A stretch of 64,000 nucleotides of DNA from positions 19,601-83,600 of the IMG/VR virus record IMGVR_UViG_3300037427_000542. One strand, written 5' to 3'. This document shows, piece by piece, positions 40,595 to 49,144 of this stretch. Position numbers and translations under genes: made by a program. The stretch is from a virus. Below the pieces are notes generated by a model. That model ran no database searches. It worked only from the letters and a program-made list of their open reading frames with translations, and was not told the origin of the DNA. Numbering within the stretch: the first letter of the stretch is position 1; every line of letters starts with the position of its first letter.

Positions 40595-41977
40595 ATGAAG
40601 ACTTTTACAACATTCATGGAAGACTTAGCTTCAGGTAGACCAATGAAGAAACCTGTATCTAGTAATTTGTTACAACAAAGAGCTAAAGAAAATACTAAAG
40701 CTCTAAAGTCAGGTTTTATGAAGTTAACAAAACAAGAAAGAGATAAAGAAGCTCGAAGAATGTCAGAAGAGAAAAAGAATTGTGGGTGTGGCCAAGATCC
40801 TTGTATCACATATGGCAAAAAACAAATGAAAGAAGAAGACGGTTCGTATTATGGTAAACCATCACCAAGACTTAAAAAGAAAGTAAAAGGTGCCAAAGAA
40901 GTCGTTAATAATCCTTATTCTAAAGACGATGGTAAAACTGTTGTTGCAAAGCAGAAAAAATATCAGCCACAGCTGTCAAAAAGCAAACAAGGTATAAATA
41001 ATGTACTGAAGTTTTTAAAGAAAAATCCGGATTATAAGATTGGAGCCCATAGCCTAAAGAAAAAATCTAAAAGACTAGGTGAAGCTACAGCATCAGAAGT
41101 ATTAAAGAAAAGATATGCTTCCGATCATCCAGATGATAATCCACATAATCAGAAAAGAATTAAAGATCACCTTCCTGGTATGAAAACTTATAAATTGCAC
41201 CCAGGTGCTAAAGCAACTGATGGTGGTGAATGGTCTAAGAAAGGCAAAATGAAAGCTTTAAAGAAACAAATTAAAAGACGCCCTGAACAATATGGAGTAA
41301 CAGAATCAGCCAGAGATAATTACGATCCTGTAATTTCAGATAAAAGAACAAAAGAAAAACTTAAGAAGGCAGGGTTACCACCGGAGTCTCCTAAAGTAAT
41401 GGAAGCTAAGAAACCTGTAGTACACAGCACAAAGCCAGACAGTCTTAAAACAATTAAGATTAAATATAACAAACCTATTAGAACTAAAGTAACAGACATT
41501 GGAGCTGGCGGAAAAGAGTATGTCAGAAAAGATTGGTCTGAAGAAACATTTAAACCTCATGATATGTGGAGTCCTAAAGGCGAGAAGAAATTTGCTAAAA
41601 CAGAAAAAGAACATTTAGCATTAAAAGACAAAGGCTGGGGACATAATAATCCTAACAAATCAGAAGAAAAGAAAAAAGGATTAGACGGCAAAGCATGTTG
41701 GGACGGTTATAAGCAAATGGGCACCAAGAAAAAAGGTGGCAAAACTGTAGATAATTGTGTTAAGATGAAAGAAGAACAAATTCAAATAGTAACTAACTTA
41801 GATTTTAATGAAAGTATTGGTAACTTGGTAAGACGTGGGTTAGGTAAAGTTAGATCAGCTATTAAAGATTCAGAAAAGAGAACAGGCTTATCCGTAGACG
41901 CAAGTAAAAACAATACAAACAATCCAGTATCTGGCAAGAACATTGCTAAAAGACTGGCATCGCAAAAAAAAAGGTAG
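40595..41977 (+). CDS. Lys-rich late protein A; probable frameshift with the next ORF
   Basis: 460 aa, very basic. It contains NCGCGQDPC (Cys cluster near 62-70), GLDGKACWDGYKQMGTKKKGGKTVDNC, and many KK/KS repeats, a composition typical of virion-associated or DNA-packaged phage proteins. It ends at a run of nine A (41964-41972), where the zero frame hits TAG at 41975. The -1 frame is open from 41950 through the run into ORF B with no Shine-Dalgarno for ORF B. A -1 slip would give a single protein of about 895 aa. Driven by a leaderless-type late promoter. Confidence 0.65.
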   Translation: MKTFTTFMEDLASGRPMKKPVSSNLLQQRAKENTKALKSGFMKLTKQERDKEARRMSEEKKNCGCGQDPCITYGKKQMKEEDGSYYGKPSPRLKKKVKGAKEVVNNPYSKDDGKTVVAKQKKYQPQLSKSKQGINNVLKFLKKNPDYKIGAHSLKKKSKRLGEATASEVLKKRYASDHPDDNPHNQKRIKDHLPGMKTYKLHPGAKATDGGEWSKKGKMKALKKQIKRRPEQYGVTESARDNYDPVISDKRTKEKLKKAGLPPESPKVMEAKKPVVHSTKPDSLKTIKIKYNKPIRTKVTDIGAGGKEYVRKDWSEETFKPHDMWSPKGEKKFAKTEKEHLALKDKGWGHNNPNKSEEKKKGLDGKACWDGYKQMGTKKKGGKTVDNCVKMKEEQIQIVTNLDFNESIGNLVRRGLGKVRSAIKDSEKRTGLSVDASKNNTNNPVSGKNIAKRLASQKKR

Positions 41978-41985
41978 CAATACCT
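41964..41985 (+). promoter_or_regulatory. Candidate -1 frameshift site: A9 run with adjacent stem-loop
   Basis: A9 at 41964-41972 gives an A_AAA_AAA slippery heptamer in the zero frame just before TAG 41975. It overlaps the start of AGGTA-GCAA-TACCT (41972-41985), a 5-bp stem with a GNRA-type loop. Function inferred. Confidence 0.5.
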
Positions 41986-42060
41986 AACTCCGCTAAGAAA
42001 GACTTAGACAAACAATCCAAATCCAGAGATAAAAATTGGTGGAAACACCAAGACAAATCT

Positions 42061-43281
42061 ATGTCTGAGGCAAGCACAAACAAATTTAGTCTAAAGGGAA
42101 CAGAGGACGGGCCTTTAAGTTCTATGCCAAAAGGTACTAAGCCTATAGGAAGTCGAACTAAAAAGAACAAAGTATATGAAGATGCTCGATATGATCCTAC
42201 ACCAGGTGGTATGGAATGGGGCACACCTCAAGGCACAGATTATTTTAAATCCTTAACACCAGGCGAAGGTAAGGAAAGAGAAAAACCTTTAAAGCCTTTA
42301 AACATTAAAGCAAGAAAACCTGAAGACGAGAAGGGTGTTAAAGTTACAGAAGGCTATTGGCAAGATAGAAATGCCAAACAAAAAGAAACATTAGCTAAAC
42401 ATGATAAAGCAATGATAGACTCAGCAAAGAAGTCTATTAAGAAGTATGATGTTGCTAAAAAGATAAAAGAAAATTTAGATCTATCTCATATAGAAGATAA
42501 ACAGGCAGACCATAGTAAACATCAATACCCTATTAACAATGAAGTAGAGACACACGACACAGGTGATAAGGGACATTGGCTAACAGGTAAAGATGGTGAT
42601 TGGTATATAGAACAAGATGATATTACAGAGTTAGATAAAGAGGCAGAAAACTTTTCATTTAAGGATGCTGTAGATCTAGGACTATATGACGATGATGAAC
42701 TAACTTATGATGACTACGATAATACACCAGGTTTTGATAATGAGACAGAAATTACTGAGGCACTATCAGTACAGGGTCGTTTAAAAAGACGATTTAATGC
42801 ACGAAGAAACAAACAAAAATTAAAAGTAGCTAGGCGTATAGCATTACGAAGAGGATCTACTCCAGACAGACTTAAGAAGAGAGCAACCAGGGGTGCAAGG
42901 CTCATGGTTTACAAACGACTTCTCAGGGGTAGAGATAGAGCAGGATTACCACCAGCAGAGAAGGCTCGTTTAGAGAGAATGATTACTAGATTCCAACCAC
43001 TAGTAAGTCGTATATCTGTTAAACTATTACCTCAGATGAGACAGAATGAAATTAAAAGACTTACATCAAGAGGTAAGTTAAAAGCCAAAACTAGTAAGAA
43101 ATTTAAAGCAGCTAAACCAGTGAAGAGCGCTTCACAGAAAAGAGCTAAGAAGTTTAAAATAAAGGTTAACAAATATAAAGCACCTAAGAAGAAAGCAGTT
43201 AAAGCTAAATATGCTTCAGGTGGACCTACACTTAAGAAAGCAAGTAAAGCCTATAAAGCCTTTTCATATTCCATAGGTTAA
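42061..43281 (+). CDS. Lys/Arg-rich late protein B (may be translated by frameshift)
   Basis: 406 aa from ATG 42061, but the frame is open upstream to 41950 and no Shine-Dalgarno precedes the ATG, so it is probably the C-terminal part of protein A. The acidic middle (FKDAVDLGLYDDDELTYDDYDNTPG) is followed by a very basic domain from about residue 235: LSVQGRLKRRFNARRNKQKLKVARRIALRRG, then GARLMVYKRLLRGRDRAGLP and LPQMRQNEIKRL. A domain of this type recurs in marine T4-like virion proteins. DNA or RNA binding is likely. Confidence 0.6.
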   Translation: MSEASTNKFSLKGTEDGPLSSMPKGTKPIGSRTKKNKVYEDARYDPTPGGMEWGTPQGTDYFKSLTPGEGKEREKPLKPLNIKARKPEDEKGVKVTEGYWQDRNAKQKETLAKHDKAMIDSAKKSIKKYDVAKKIKENLDLSHIEDKQADHSKHQYPINNEVETHDTGDKGHWLTGKDGDWYIEQDDITELDKEAENFSFKDAVDLGLYDDDELTYDDYDNTPGFDNETEITEALSVQGRLKRRFNARRNKQKLKVARRIALRRGSTPDRLKKRATRGARLMVYKRLLRGRDRAGLPPAEKARLERMITRFQPLVSRISVKLLPQMRQNEIKRLTSRGKLKAKTSKKFKAAKPVKSASQKRAKKFKIKVNKYKAPKKKAVKAKYASGGPTLKKASKAYKAFSYSIG

Positions 43282-43288
43282 TCCAACA

Positions 43289-43296
43289 TATAAATA
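43289..43296 (+). promoter_or_regulatory. T4-type late promoter, leaderless configuration (43302 gene)
   Basis: TATAAATA, CCTGT (5 nt), ATG 43302. No Shine-Dalgarno upstream. Confidence 0.75.
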
Positions 43297-43301
43297 CCTG
43301 T

Positions 43302-44873
43302 ATGAACCACGGTATTATAATGGGTGGTGTGGTTGACTATTATTATGATTCAATCAAACGAGCACCCGGCGCACATAAAATTGCTACACATCTTAGACGA
43401 GAAGGATGGGACGTCGAGGTATTAGATTTTGTTCAATCATGGACATTAGAAGAACTGCAAGAGTTCACAAGACAAAGAGTACATTCAGGTACAAAGTTCC
43501 TCGGCCTTAGTGCTACATTTTCCATTAGATTTAAAATACTATTTGAATTCGCCAGATGGTTTAAGAAAGAATATCCAGACATTCTAATCATAGGAGGCTC
43601 GCAGGCATTCCATAATTGTGAGGGACTGCCTTTAGATTATATGGTACATGGCTACGGAGAACTGGCTATGAGTGCTATTCTTAGAGGAGATGTTAAGTAT
43701 CAGACACATAAATGGCTTAATGGACACAAATTTAGGCGCGTAGACGCTACACATGACTATATGGCAGCGCGTATGAAAGACCTAAGTACATATTACGAGG
43801 AAAGGGACTATATAGAGCCACAGGAGGTCCTTACAGTAGAGTTTGGTCGTGGGTGTATATTTAATTGCCACTTTTGTACCCTCACTTACAGGAACATTAA
43901 GGACGATCACAGCAGGGCTGAGGACAACTTATATAAGGAAATGTTGGAGAACTATAATAAATGGGGCACAACAAACTATTCTATATCAGACGAGACAGTA
44001 AATGATTATACAGAAAAGATAGAAAGATTTGCTGGTGCTATTAGAAAGTTACCTTTCAAACCTAATATGGCAGGTTATATTCGTGGAGACTTATTAGTAC
44101 ATAAACAAAAAGACTGGCAAGCAATCGAGGATATAGGACTCAATACACAATTCTATGGTATAGAATCTTTTCATACACCTTCAGCAAAGTCTGTAGGTAA
44201 AGGTATGCAGTCAGGTAAACTACAAGATGGTTTACTAGAATATAAAGATCACATGAGAAGTAAAGGACACTTTCAGGCACATTTAAGTTTAATAGCAGGC
44301 CTCCCACATGAAACATTAGATACATTAAGAACTACAAAGAAATGGATAGTAGAAAATTGGGTGGGACAATCATCACAAATAATGCCTTTATGGATTCCAG
44401 ATCAACATAGGATATATGAGGAACAGAGTAGATTTGCAATGAACCCAGGCAAATATGGCTATACAAAAACAACAATGGAAGAAACTAGTAATGGATTCTG
44501 GGAAGACGCTCCTCATAAAAGATTTGGAAACTTGTATAGAGGCATAAAGTTTAGAGAGGAAAAACAAGAAGGCAAAGTAATATACAATACAGAAGAGAGT
44601 ACATTCCAAGAAGAAATGTCTTTTATGAACTGGAAAAATGATACAACTAATTTATATCAGATACTTAATTTCTTAGAACATGAGTGGTATGTTGGTGATG
44701 AACAGTTATTCAAAGAACCTCCCTTACCCTTCTCATATCATAATTGGCTAATAGATCCTAATTATAAGTGGGAGGATATGTCTAAGCCTAAAGGAGAATT
44801 AAAAGTCCCTCAGGAATTAGCTAAAAACTTTATAGAAAATTATAAAAGGAAAAAGTTAGGATTAACTTCCTGA
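43302..44873 (+). CDS. B12-binding-domain radical SAM protein
   Basis: 523 aa. N-terminal region (about 20-120) has the Rossmann pattern of cobalamin-binding radical SAM enzymes (HKIATHLRREGWDVEVLDF, LGLSATFSIRF, ILIIGGSQAF, DYMVHGYGE), lacking the DxHxxG motif as many members do. The cluster motif is GRGCIFNCHFC with Cys185, Cys189, Cys192. GIESFHTPS and LIAGLPHET are typical of the B12-dependent class (PhpK/TsrM/HpnP types). Possible methyl transfer or other radical chemistry. Expressed late, leaderless. It would need cobalamin, which fits the BtuB-like receptor and CobS/CobT-like genes. Confidence 0.8.
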   Translation: MNHGIIMGGVVDYYYDSIKRAPGAHKIATHLRREGWDVEVLDFVQSWTLEELQEFTRQRVHSGTKFLGLSATFSIRFKILFEFARWFKKEYPDILIIGGSQAFHNCEGLPLDYMVHGYGELAMSAILRGDVKYQTHKWLNGHKFRRVDATHDYMAARMKDLSTYYEERDYIEPQEVLTVEFGRGCIFNCHFCTLTYRNIKDDHSRAEDNLYKEMLENYNKWGTTNYSISDETVNDYTEKIERFAGAIRKLPFKPNMAGYIRGDLLVHKQKDWQAIEDIGLNTQFYGIESFHTPSAKSVGKGMQSGKLQDGLLEYKDHMRSKGHFQAHLSLIAGLPHETLDTLRTTKKWIVENWVGQSSQIMPLWIPDQHRIYEEQSRFAMNPGKYGYTKTTMEETSNGFWEDAPHKRFGNLYRGIKFREEKQEGKVIYNTEESTFQEEMSFMNWKNDTTNLYQILNFLEHEWYVGDEQLFKEPPLPFSYHNWLIDPNYKWEDMSKPKGELKVPQELAKNFIENYKRKKLGLTS

Positions 44874-44877
44874 TTTG

Positions 44878-44885
44878 TATAAATA
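44878..44885 (+). promoter_or_regulatory. T4-type late promoter TATAAATA (44912 gene)
   Basis: Exact TATAAATA followed by CCGGT; the ATG at 44912 is 27 nt downstream with a weak AAGAAG site, so this copy has a normal leader. Confidence 0.7.
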
Positions 44886-44911
44886 CCGGTATAAACTTAA
44901 AGAAGTGTAAT

Positions 44912-46657
44912 ATGGCATACGACAGAAAAAGACTAGACACTCTAATTAGGCAAGGCATGATGCCCGCCAAATCATTACCTATTTTACATAGGGCTTTAGA
45001 CAAACTAAAAAGCGGTGTTAATTTAACACCATATGAGAGAGAAGGTATTTCTAAGTTAATGGATAAAGTAATGGGTTTCCAATTTGGAGATGATATTACA
45101 TATAACCGTGCTAGATTACATACACAAAGAACAAGATATCAAACCGAGGAGAAGACAGTGGCAAAAGAAAAAGAAGGCGACATTATCATACATGACGGCT
45201 CAGAAGATGAGGCAGATGTATCAAGAGATAAGAAAGTTAAGAAAAATGCTAAGTCTAAACTTCTCAAAACTAACAAAGGAGATGGTATGAAACCTGAAGA
45301 AGAAATAAAAGAGGCTTCAGCTAGTAGACCCGCAGATAAAGAAATTGGGGATAAAGAATCTCCTAAGCAAGGGTCTTCTGTTAAGCCAGAAATAACGGAC
45401 GGACCTAAACAAGATTCTAAACCTTCGATTAAGGAAGGCTTAATATCTGATTTAGATTCAGAAGGAATGAGAACAAGAGCTAGTAGACTAGGTAAGAGAA
45501 AAGGTAGAGTTTCTAAAGAGAAATTAGCCAAAGAACTTCCAGCAGCTCTTAGAAAAGAAAAACAAAAAGCAGGATTGTCAGAAGACATGGCTAAGTTCAA
45601 TGAACTTTACAAAGAAAATCTAGAAAGAGCATTAGCTAATAACAATGTAGATAATGTTAGAGATATTCCTCTTAAAATTAAATCAGATCTTTTCAAACAT
45701 GTAGAAGAAGCTACATACTCAGACAAACAAATTAAAATGGCTAAGGGTATAGCATTTGATCCTAGACATAAAGGCGGAGATTACTCAGGCGCTGCTAAAA
45801 AGGCAGAGAAAATTAAGAAAGGCCTATCAGATCATCCAGCAGTTTCAAACGCACTTAGACGAGCTAATGAAGAACTAGAACTAGGGTTAGATGAGGGAGC
45901 ATTAAAAAACTTTGCCATGGACCATGGCTATGATTTTAAAAATCCACCAAAAAATCCAGATTCATGGTTAGCTAAGAAAGCAATTAAACATGGAATTGGA
46001 CCTAAGAAAAAACCAGCAGCTAAGCCTGTTAAAGAATCTAAAATGGCTACTAAAGACCATGACGGAGACGGCAAAATAGAATCTGGTAAAGATGAATATT
46101 TTGGTTCTAAAGACAAAGCTATTAAGAAAGCTCTTAAGAAAGTGCCTGCTCTCAAGAAAGAAGAAACAGAAGTTAAGAAAACACCTAACCAAGCAGTTAG
46201 AGATGTTCATAGAACTGTAGCTGATGTACTTGCCGGCAGAACAATAGAAATTTCAGACGAACCATTAGTAGTAGATCCTAATGTAGAAATGCAAGCAGAA
46301 CTAGATAGAACTGTTAATGTACAAGAAGGCGCCAGAGAAGACGCAATGAGAGACATTAAGAGAGATAAAGGCCATGGATTGGCTCCTATTAAAAAGGACC
46401 CTAAACCAGGTAAGTCAAAGCATGACGGTTCAGAGAATAAAGGCCCAGACCATATAGTAGCTCAATTAAGAAAAGCTGTTAGTTTAGGCGACAAACATGA
46501 TGGTGTTAAATTCCAAGATGGAAAAACACATAAAGTCAGTGCAGCACATGCTCATAAATTTTTAAATAAATATATGAGAGGTAAGCCAGCAGACAAAGAG
46601 AAAATGCAGTCTCATGGACATGCGTCTCACGATAACTTTAAAAAACACATAGATTAA
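44912..46657 (+). CDS. Lys-rich late protein with EF-hand-like motif (probable virion protein)
   Basis: 581 aa. N-terminal helices (DTLIRQGMMPAKSLPILHRAL; PYEREGISKLMDKVMGF), a long charged disordered region (about 75-200), then YSDKQIKMAKGIAFD, NPDSWLAKKAIKHGIG, an EF-hand or dockerin-like calcium loop DHDGDGKIESGKDE (about residues 382-395) and a C-terminal VSAAHAHKFLNKYM domain. The modules recur separately in marine T4-like virion proteins. Function is structural by inference. Confidence 0.65.
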   Translation: MAYDRKRLDTLIRQGMMPAKSLPILHRALDKLKSGVNLTPYEREGISKLMDKVMGFQFGDDITYNRARLHTQRTRYQTEEKTVAKEKEGDIIIHDGSEDEADVSRDKKVKKNAKSKLLKTNKGDGMKPEEEIKEASASRPADKEIGDKESPKQGSSVKPEITDGPKQDSKPSIKEGLISDLDSEGMRTRASRLGKRKGRVSKEKLAKELPAALRKEKQKAGLSEDMAKFNELYKENLERALANNNVDNVRDIPLKIKSDLFKHVEEATYSDKQIKMAKGIAFDPRHKGGDYSGAAKKAEKIKKGLSDHPAVSNALRRANEELELGLDEGALKNFAMDHGYDFKNPPKNPDSWLAKKAIKHGIGPKKKPAAKPVKESKMATKDHDGDGKIESGKDEYFGSKDKAIKKALKKVPALKKEETEVKKTPNQAVRDVHRTVADVLAGRTIEISDEPLVVDPNVEMQAELDRTVNVQEGAREDAMRDIKRDKGHGLAPIKKDPKPGKSKHDGSENKGPDHIVAQLRKAVSLGDKHDGVKFQDGKTHKVSAAHAHKFLNKYMRGKPADKEKMQSHGHASHDNFKKHID

Positions 46658-46669
46658 TAGGAGAAAAAT

Positions 46670-47254
46670 ATGTCAAATTGGGGAGCAACTGACGCGGACG
46701 AAAGTAAGCCTAAGTATCTTACAACCGCTCAGAAAAAAGAAGTATATGCTAACGCCAGTGGTTGGGTAGTTGAAGCAGGTTCTACTATGACAGGAAATGG
46801 CCGTACAGGCGCTGATCCAGAAGTTCTAGTAGCCATGTCTTCTCTTACAACTAACCTAGGTGCAGCAGATATTACACAAATTGAATGGGTTACAACAGCA
46901 GCAGATAAGTCAGCAGGCTTTACGCTTTCAGCTATTGTAGGATTCAATGAAGAAGTAGATGTAACAGGAACACCACAACTATCAGTAACTAACGGCAACG
47001 AAGGTACTGGTTCAGGTCGTGGCCCACATGTACTTTCATACGCTAGTGGAACAGGTTCAAACGAACTTACATTCTCACTAGTTATAGCAGCAGCAAACGC
47101 AGCTACTAACGCAGACGATGTATTAAGCTTTGGAGCTAATCCACTTGCCTTAAACGGTGGCACAATTAAAGATAAAGGAACTTCAACAGTTTCTACTATC
47201 ACAAGTGTAGCTGGTATTGGTACAGCAGCTGGTACATTAACAGTCGTAGCGTAA
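46670..47254 (+). CDS. Ig-like structural protein
   Basis: 194 aa, Gly/Thr/Ser/Ala-rich beta protein. The segment AIVGFNEEVDVTGTPQLSV, LSYASGTGSNELTFSLVI and DVLSFGANPLALNGGTIKD resembles SwmB-type bacterial Ig-like domains found in phage decoration or surface proteins. AGGAG site. Ends in AGTLTVVA. Probably a head or tail decoration protein. Confidence 0.65.
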   Translation: MSNWGATDADESKPKYLTTAQKKEVYANASGWVVEAGSTMTGNGRTGADPEVLVAMSSLTTNLGAADITQIEWVTTAADKSAGFTLSAIVGFNEEVDVTGTPQLSVTNGNEGTGSGRGPHVLSYASGTGSNELTFSLVIAAANAATNADDVLSFGANPLALNGGTIKDKGTSTVSTITSVAGIGTAAGTLTVVA

Positions 47255-47264
47255 GGAATAAGTA

Positions 47265-47711
47265 ATGGCAGATAGTAAACTTTCAGAGTTAACAGCAGCT
47301 ACAACAGCAGCTGCAACGGATACAACTTATTTGGTTCAGAGTTCAGTCTCTAAACAAATAACAGTAGCAAACTTGTTTGGGAATGTATCTACTCCTGTAC
47401 AGTTTACTAACTCCATTCAAATCGGAGATCATAATACAATAACAGCAGCTAGTGCAATTAACACAGCTTATAATGTTACATATATTAATGATCCTTCAGG
47501 CGGAGGTACTTGTTCTATAGGAGCAGGACTAGACGGCCAAATAGTAATTTTAATTATGTCTTCCAATAGTGGAGGCCACACAATCCAATTATCAGGAGCT
47601 AATGTGGTTAATACAATAAGTTTCGACGCAGCAGGCGAGAGTGCCACAATGTTGTATGATACAGGACTTAGTAAGTGGTTCTTCATTGGGGGAAGTGCAA
47701 CAGTGACTTAA
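47265..47711 (+). CDS. Small beta-rich structural/fibre-type protein
   Basis: 148 aa. Begins MADSKLSELTAATTAAATDTTYLV, the common N-terminal KLSELxxxxxxxxxDxxxVV pattern of phage tail/virion proteins, followed by beta-rich Gly/Asn/Ser repeats. Last strand LSKWFFIGGSATVT. Probable tail-fibre-like or decoration component. Confidence 0.6.
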   Translation: MADSKLSELTAATTAAATDTTYLVQSSVSKQITVANLFGNVSTPVQFTNSIQIGDHNTITAASAINTAYNVTYINDPSGGGTCSIGAGLDGQIVILIMSSNSGGHTIQLSGANVVNTISFDAAGESATMLYDTGLSKWFFIGGSATVT

Positions 47712-47714
47712 ACT

Positions 47715-48101
47715 ATGATTGAACTTAATGATGATAACTTTTTGATCTTTGCTATAAAAAACTACCAAAATCCTTCATGCACAGGGATGGCGGAGTTAGA
47801 AGATGATTTAAAAAGATTTAAATATTTAAAACGCTTGTTAAATAGATATGATAAAACAGGTGAGCCAAATGAAAGGCTAATTATAAATCATTTAATTCTT
47901 CTATACAATGTTTTTGGTAAGGGAACGACAGAGATGTTGTTTTATAAATTAGAAGAAAAATATTGGTCTAATTTAAAAACTTACTTGGTGTTCTTAAATA
48001 GAATGCCGTTAGAAGAAGTATATACGCAAGGTTTAAAATTAAATAAAGGTGTACATACACCAATGAATGAAGAACTAATTAAAGTATTAAGGAAAATTTA
48101 A
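47715..48101 (+). CDS. Conserved T4-like phage protein
   Basis: 128 aa. AIKNYQNPSCTGMAELEDDLKRFKYLKRLLNRY, INHLILLYNVFG and YLVFLNRMP form a helical pattern that recurs next to virion genes in marine T4-like phages. Function unknown. The stop overlaps the next ATG (ATTTAATGAG). Confidence 0.65.
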   Translation: MIELNDDNFLIFAIKNYQNPSCTGMAELEDDLKRFKYLKRLLNRYDKTGEPNERLIINHLILLYNVFGKGTTEMLFYKLEEKYWSNLKTYLVFLNRMPLEEVYTQGLKLNKGVHTPMNEELIKVLRKI

Positions 48102-48622
48102 TGAGTAGAGCATTAGATGCAGTCGTAGGAATTAGGTTACTAAAATTATTAAGTACACCTATTCAAAAGTCTAAAGCATTCCAATTAGGAATTATAGATG
48201 CCGACGGCAAAAAACTCAAGAAACCTTCTAATACAAATGAAAGAAATGCTTATACATTACTTAATAGATTTGTATTTAAAGTTCAAAAGTCCTTAACAAG
48301 ATCTTCTGATATGAATTCTCGTAGGCTGTTATCATTTGCAGCTGCTATGGCATTATTAAGAGAGTATGAAGAAAAAGATGATGAATTGGATGTAGGCGTT
48401 TTATTAGAACTTTACATGCAGGACGAAACGGTACAACAGCAGGCTAGACTTTTGGAATCCAATGTGTTATCATTAAAAAACTATATGGAAGAAATGAACG
48501 GAGTAGGTGGAGGAGCAGTAGCCGGTATAGGTGTAGGCCCTCAAGGTGAACCAGGAAGAGATCCTGTGTTTATGCCAATGAACAGAAGAAAAAAGAAGAA
48601 AAAGAATGCCGACAACAAATAA
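48101..48622 (+). CDS. Conserved T4-like phage protein with Gly-rich/basic tail
   Basis: 173 aa. LDAVVGIRLLKLLSTPIQKSKAFQLGIID is conserved in phage homologues. Helical middle, then Gly-rich GVGGGAVAGIGVGPQGEPGRDP and a terminal RRKKKKK. Probably virion-associated. It overlaps the following coiled-coil gene by 17 nt. Confidence 0.65.
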   Translation: MSRALDAVVGIRLLKLLSTPIQKSKAFQLGIIDADGKKLKKPSNTNERNAYTLLNRFVFKVQKSLTRSSDMNSRRLLSFAAAMALLREYEEKDDELDVGVLLELYMQDETVQQQARLLESNVLSLKNYMEEMNGVGGGAVAGIGVGPQGEPGRDPVFMPMNRRKKKKKNADNK

Positions 48623-49082
48623 ATATGATAGAGAAATAGCAACTATTAAAGCAGATGTAGCTGCTATAGGACATTTGTTCGGTAAACTAGACGATGCTAT
48701 AGAAAAGATAGGGACAGCAAGTGCCAATATCAGTTCTATCCTGGCTGTTCACGAGGAACGGTTAGAAACTAACGAGAAGATTAACTTGGAAAGAAGAAGA
48801 GAATCAGAGGCAGCTGTAAAGGAGCTACATAGTAGAATCTCAACTTCTACAAGAGAAAACCTGGAGCAACACAATCGCATGTCAGAAAATTTAAAAAATT
48901 CAGAAGATAAAATTTTAGCAGCTATTAATGAATTGCGTAAAGATGTGAATCGTGAACAGGAACACTTAGAAGAAAGAATATCTAAGTTGGAACAATGGAG
49001 ATGGATACTTATAGGTGTCTTAATAGCCATATCAGCCGTAGTACCAAACATGGGCAAAATCGTGTCCATGCTAGCAAATTAA
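48606..49082 (+). CDS. Coiled-coil protein with C-terminal membrane anchor
   Basis: 158 aa. Long heptad-like region (about 8-130, including ERLETNEKINLERRRE and LEERISKLEQ) then a hydrophobic C-terminal helix WILIGVLIAISAVVPNMG. Tail-anchored topology. Similar small anchored coiled coils are seen in this part of marine T4-like genomes. Role unknown. Confidence 0.65.
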   Translation: MPTTNKYDREIATIKADVAAIGHLFGKLDDAIEKIGTASANISSILAVHEERLETNEKINLERRRESEAAVKELHSRISTSTRENLEQHNRMSENLKNSEDKILAAINELRKDVNREQEHLEERISKLEQWRWILIGVLIAISAVVPNMGKIVSMLAN

Positions 49083-49107
49083 TTTTACCAAACGGTACAA
49101 TAACTAC

Positions 49108-49144
49108 TAGACAAACACTTCACTAGGTCGTATAATTACGACTA
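49108..49144 (+). promoter_or_regulatory. Promoter with palindrome over the -10 (primase), possibly leaderless
   Basis: TAGACA (49108-49113), 17-bp spacer, TATAAT (49131-49136). The -10 sits in GTCGTA-TAAT-TACGAC, a perfect palindrome. Initiation 7-8 nt past the -10 would begin at or beside ATG 49144. Confidence 0.6.

Noticed and set aside
46729-47202. 157-aa - strand frame over the Ig-like gene
   Set aside because: Complement of a Gly/Ala/Thr-rich coding sequence; no RBS or family signal.
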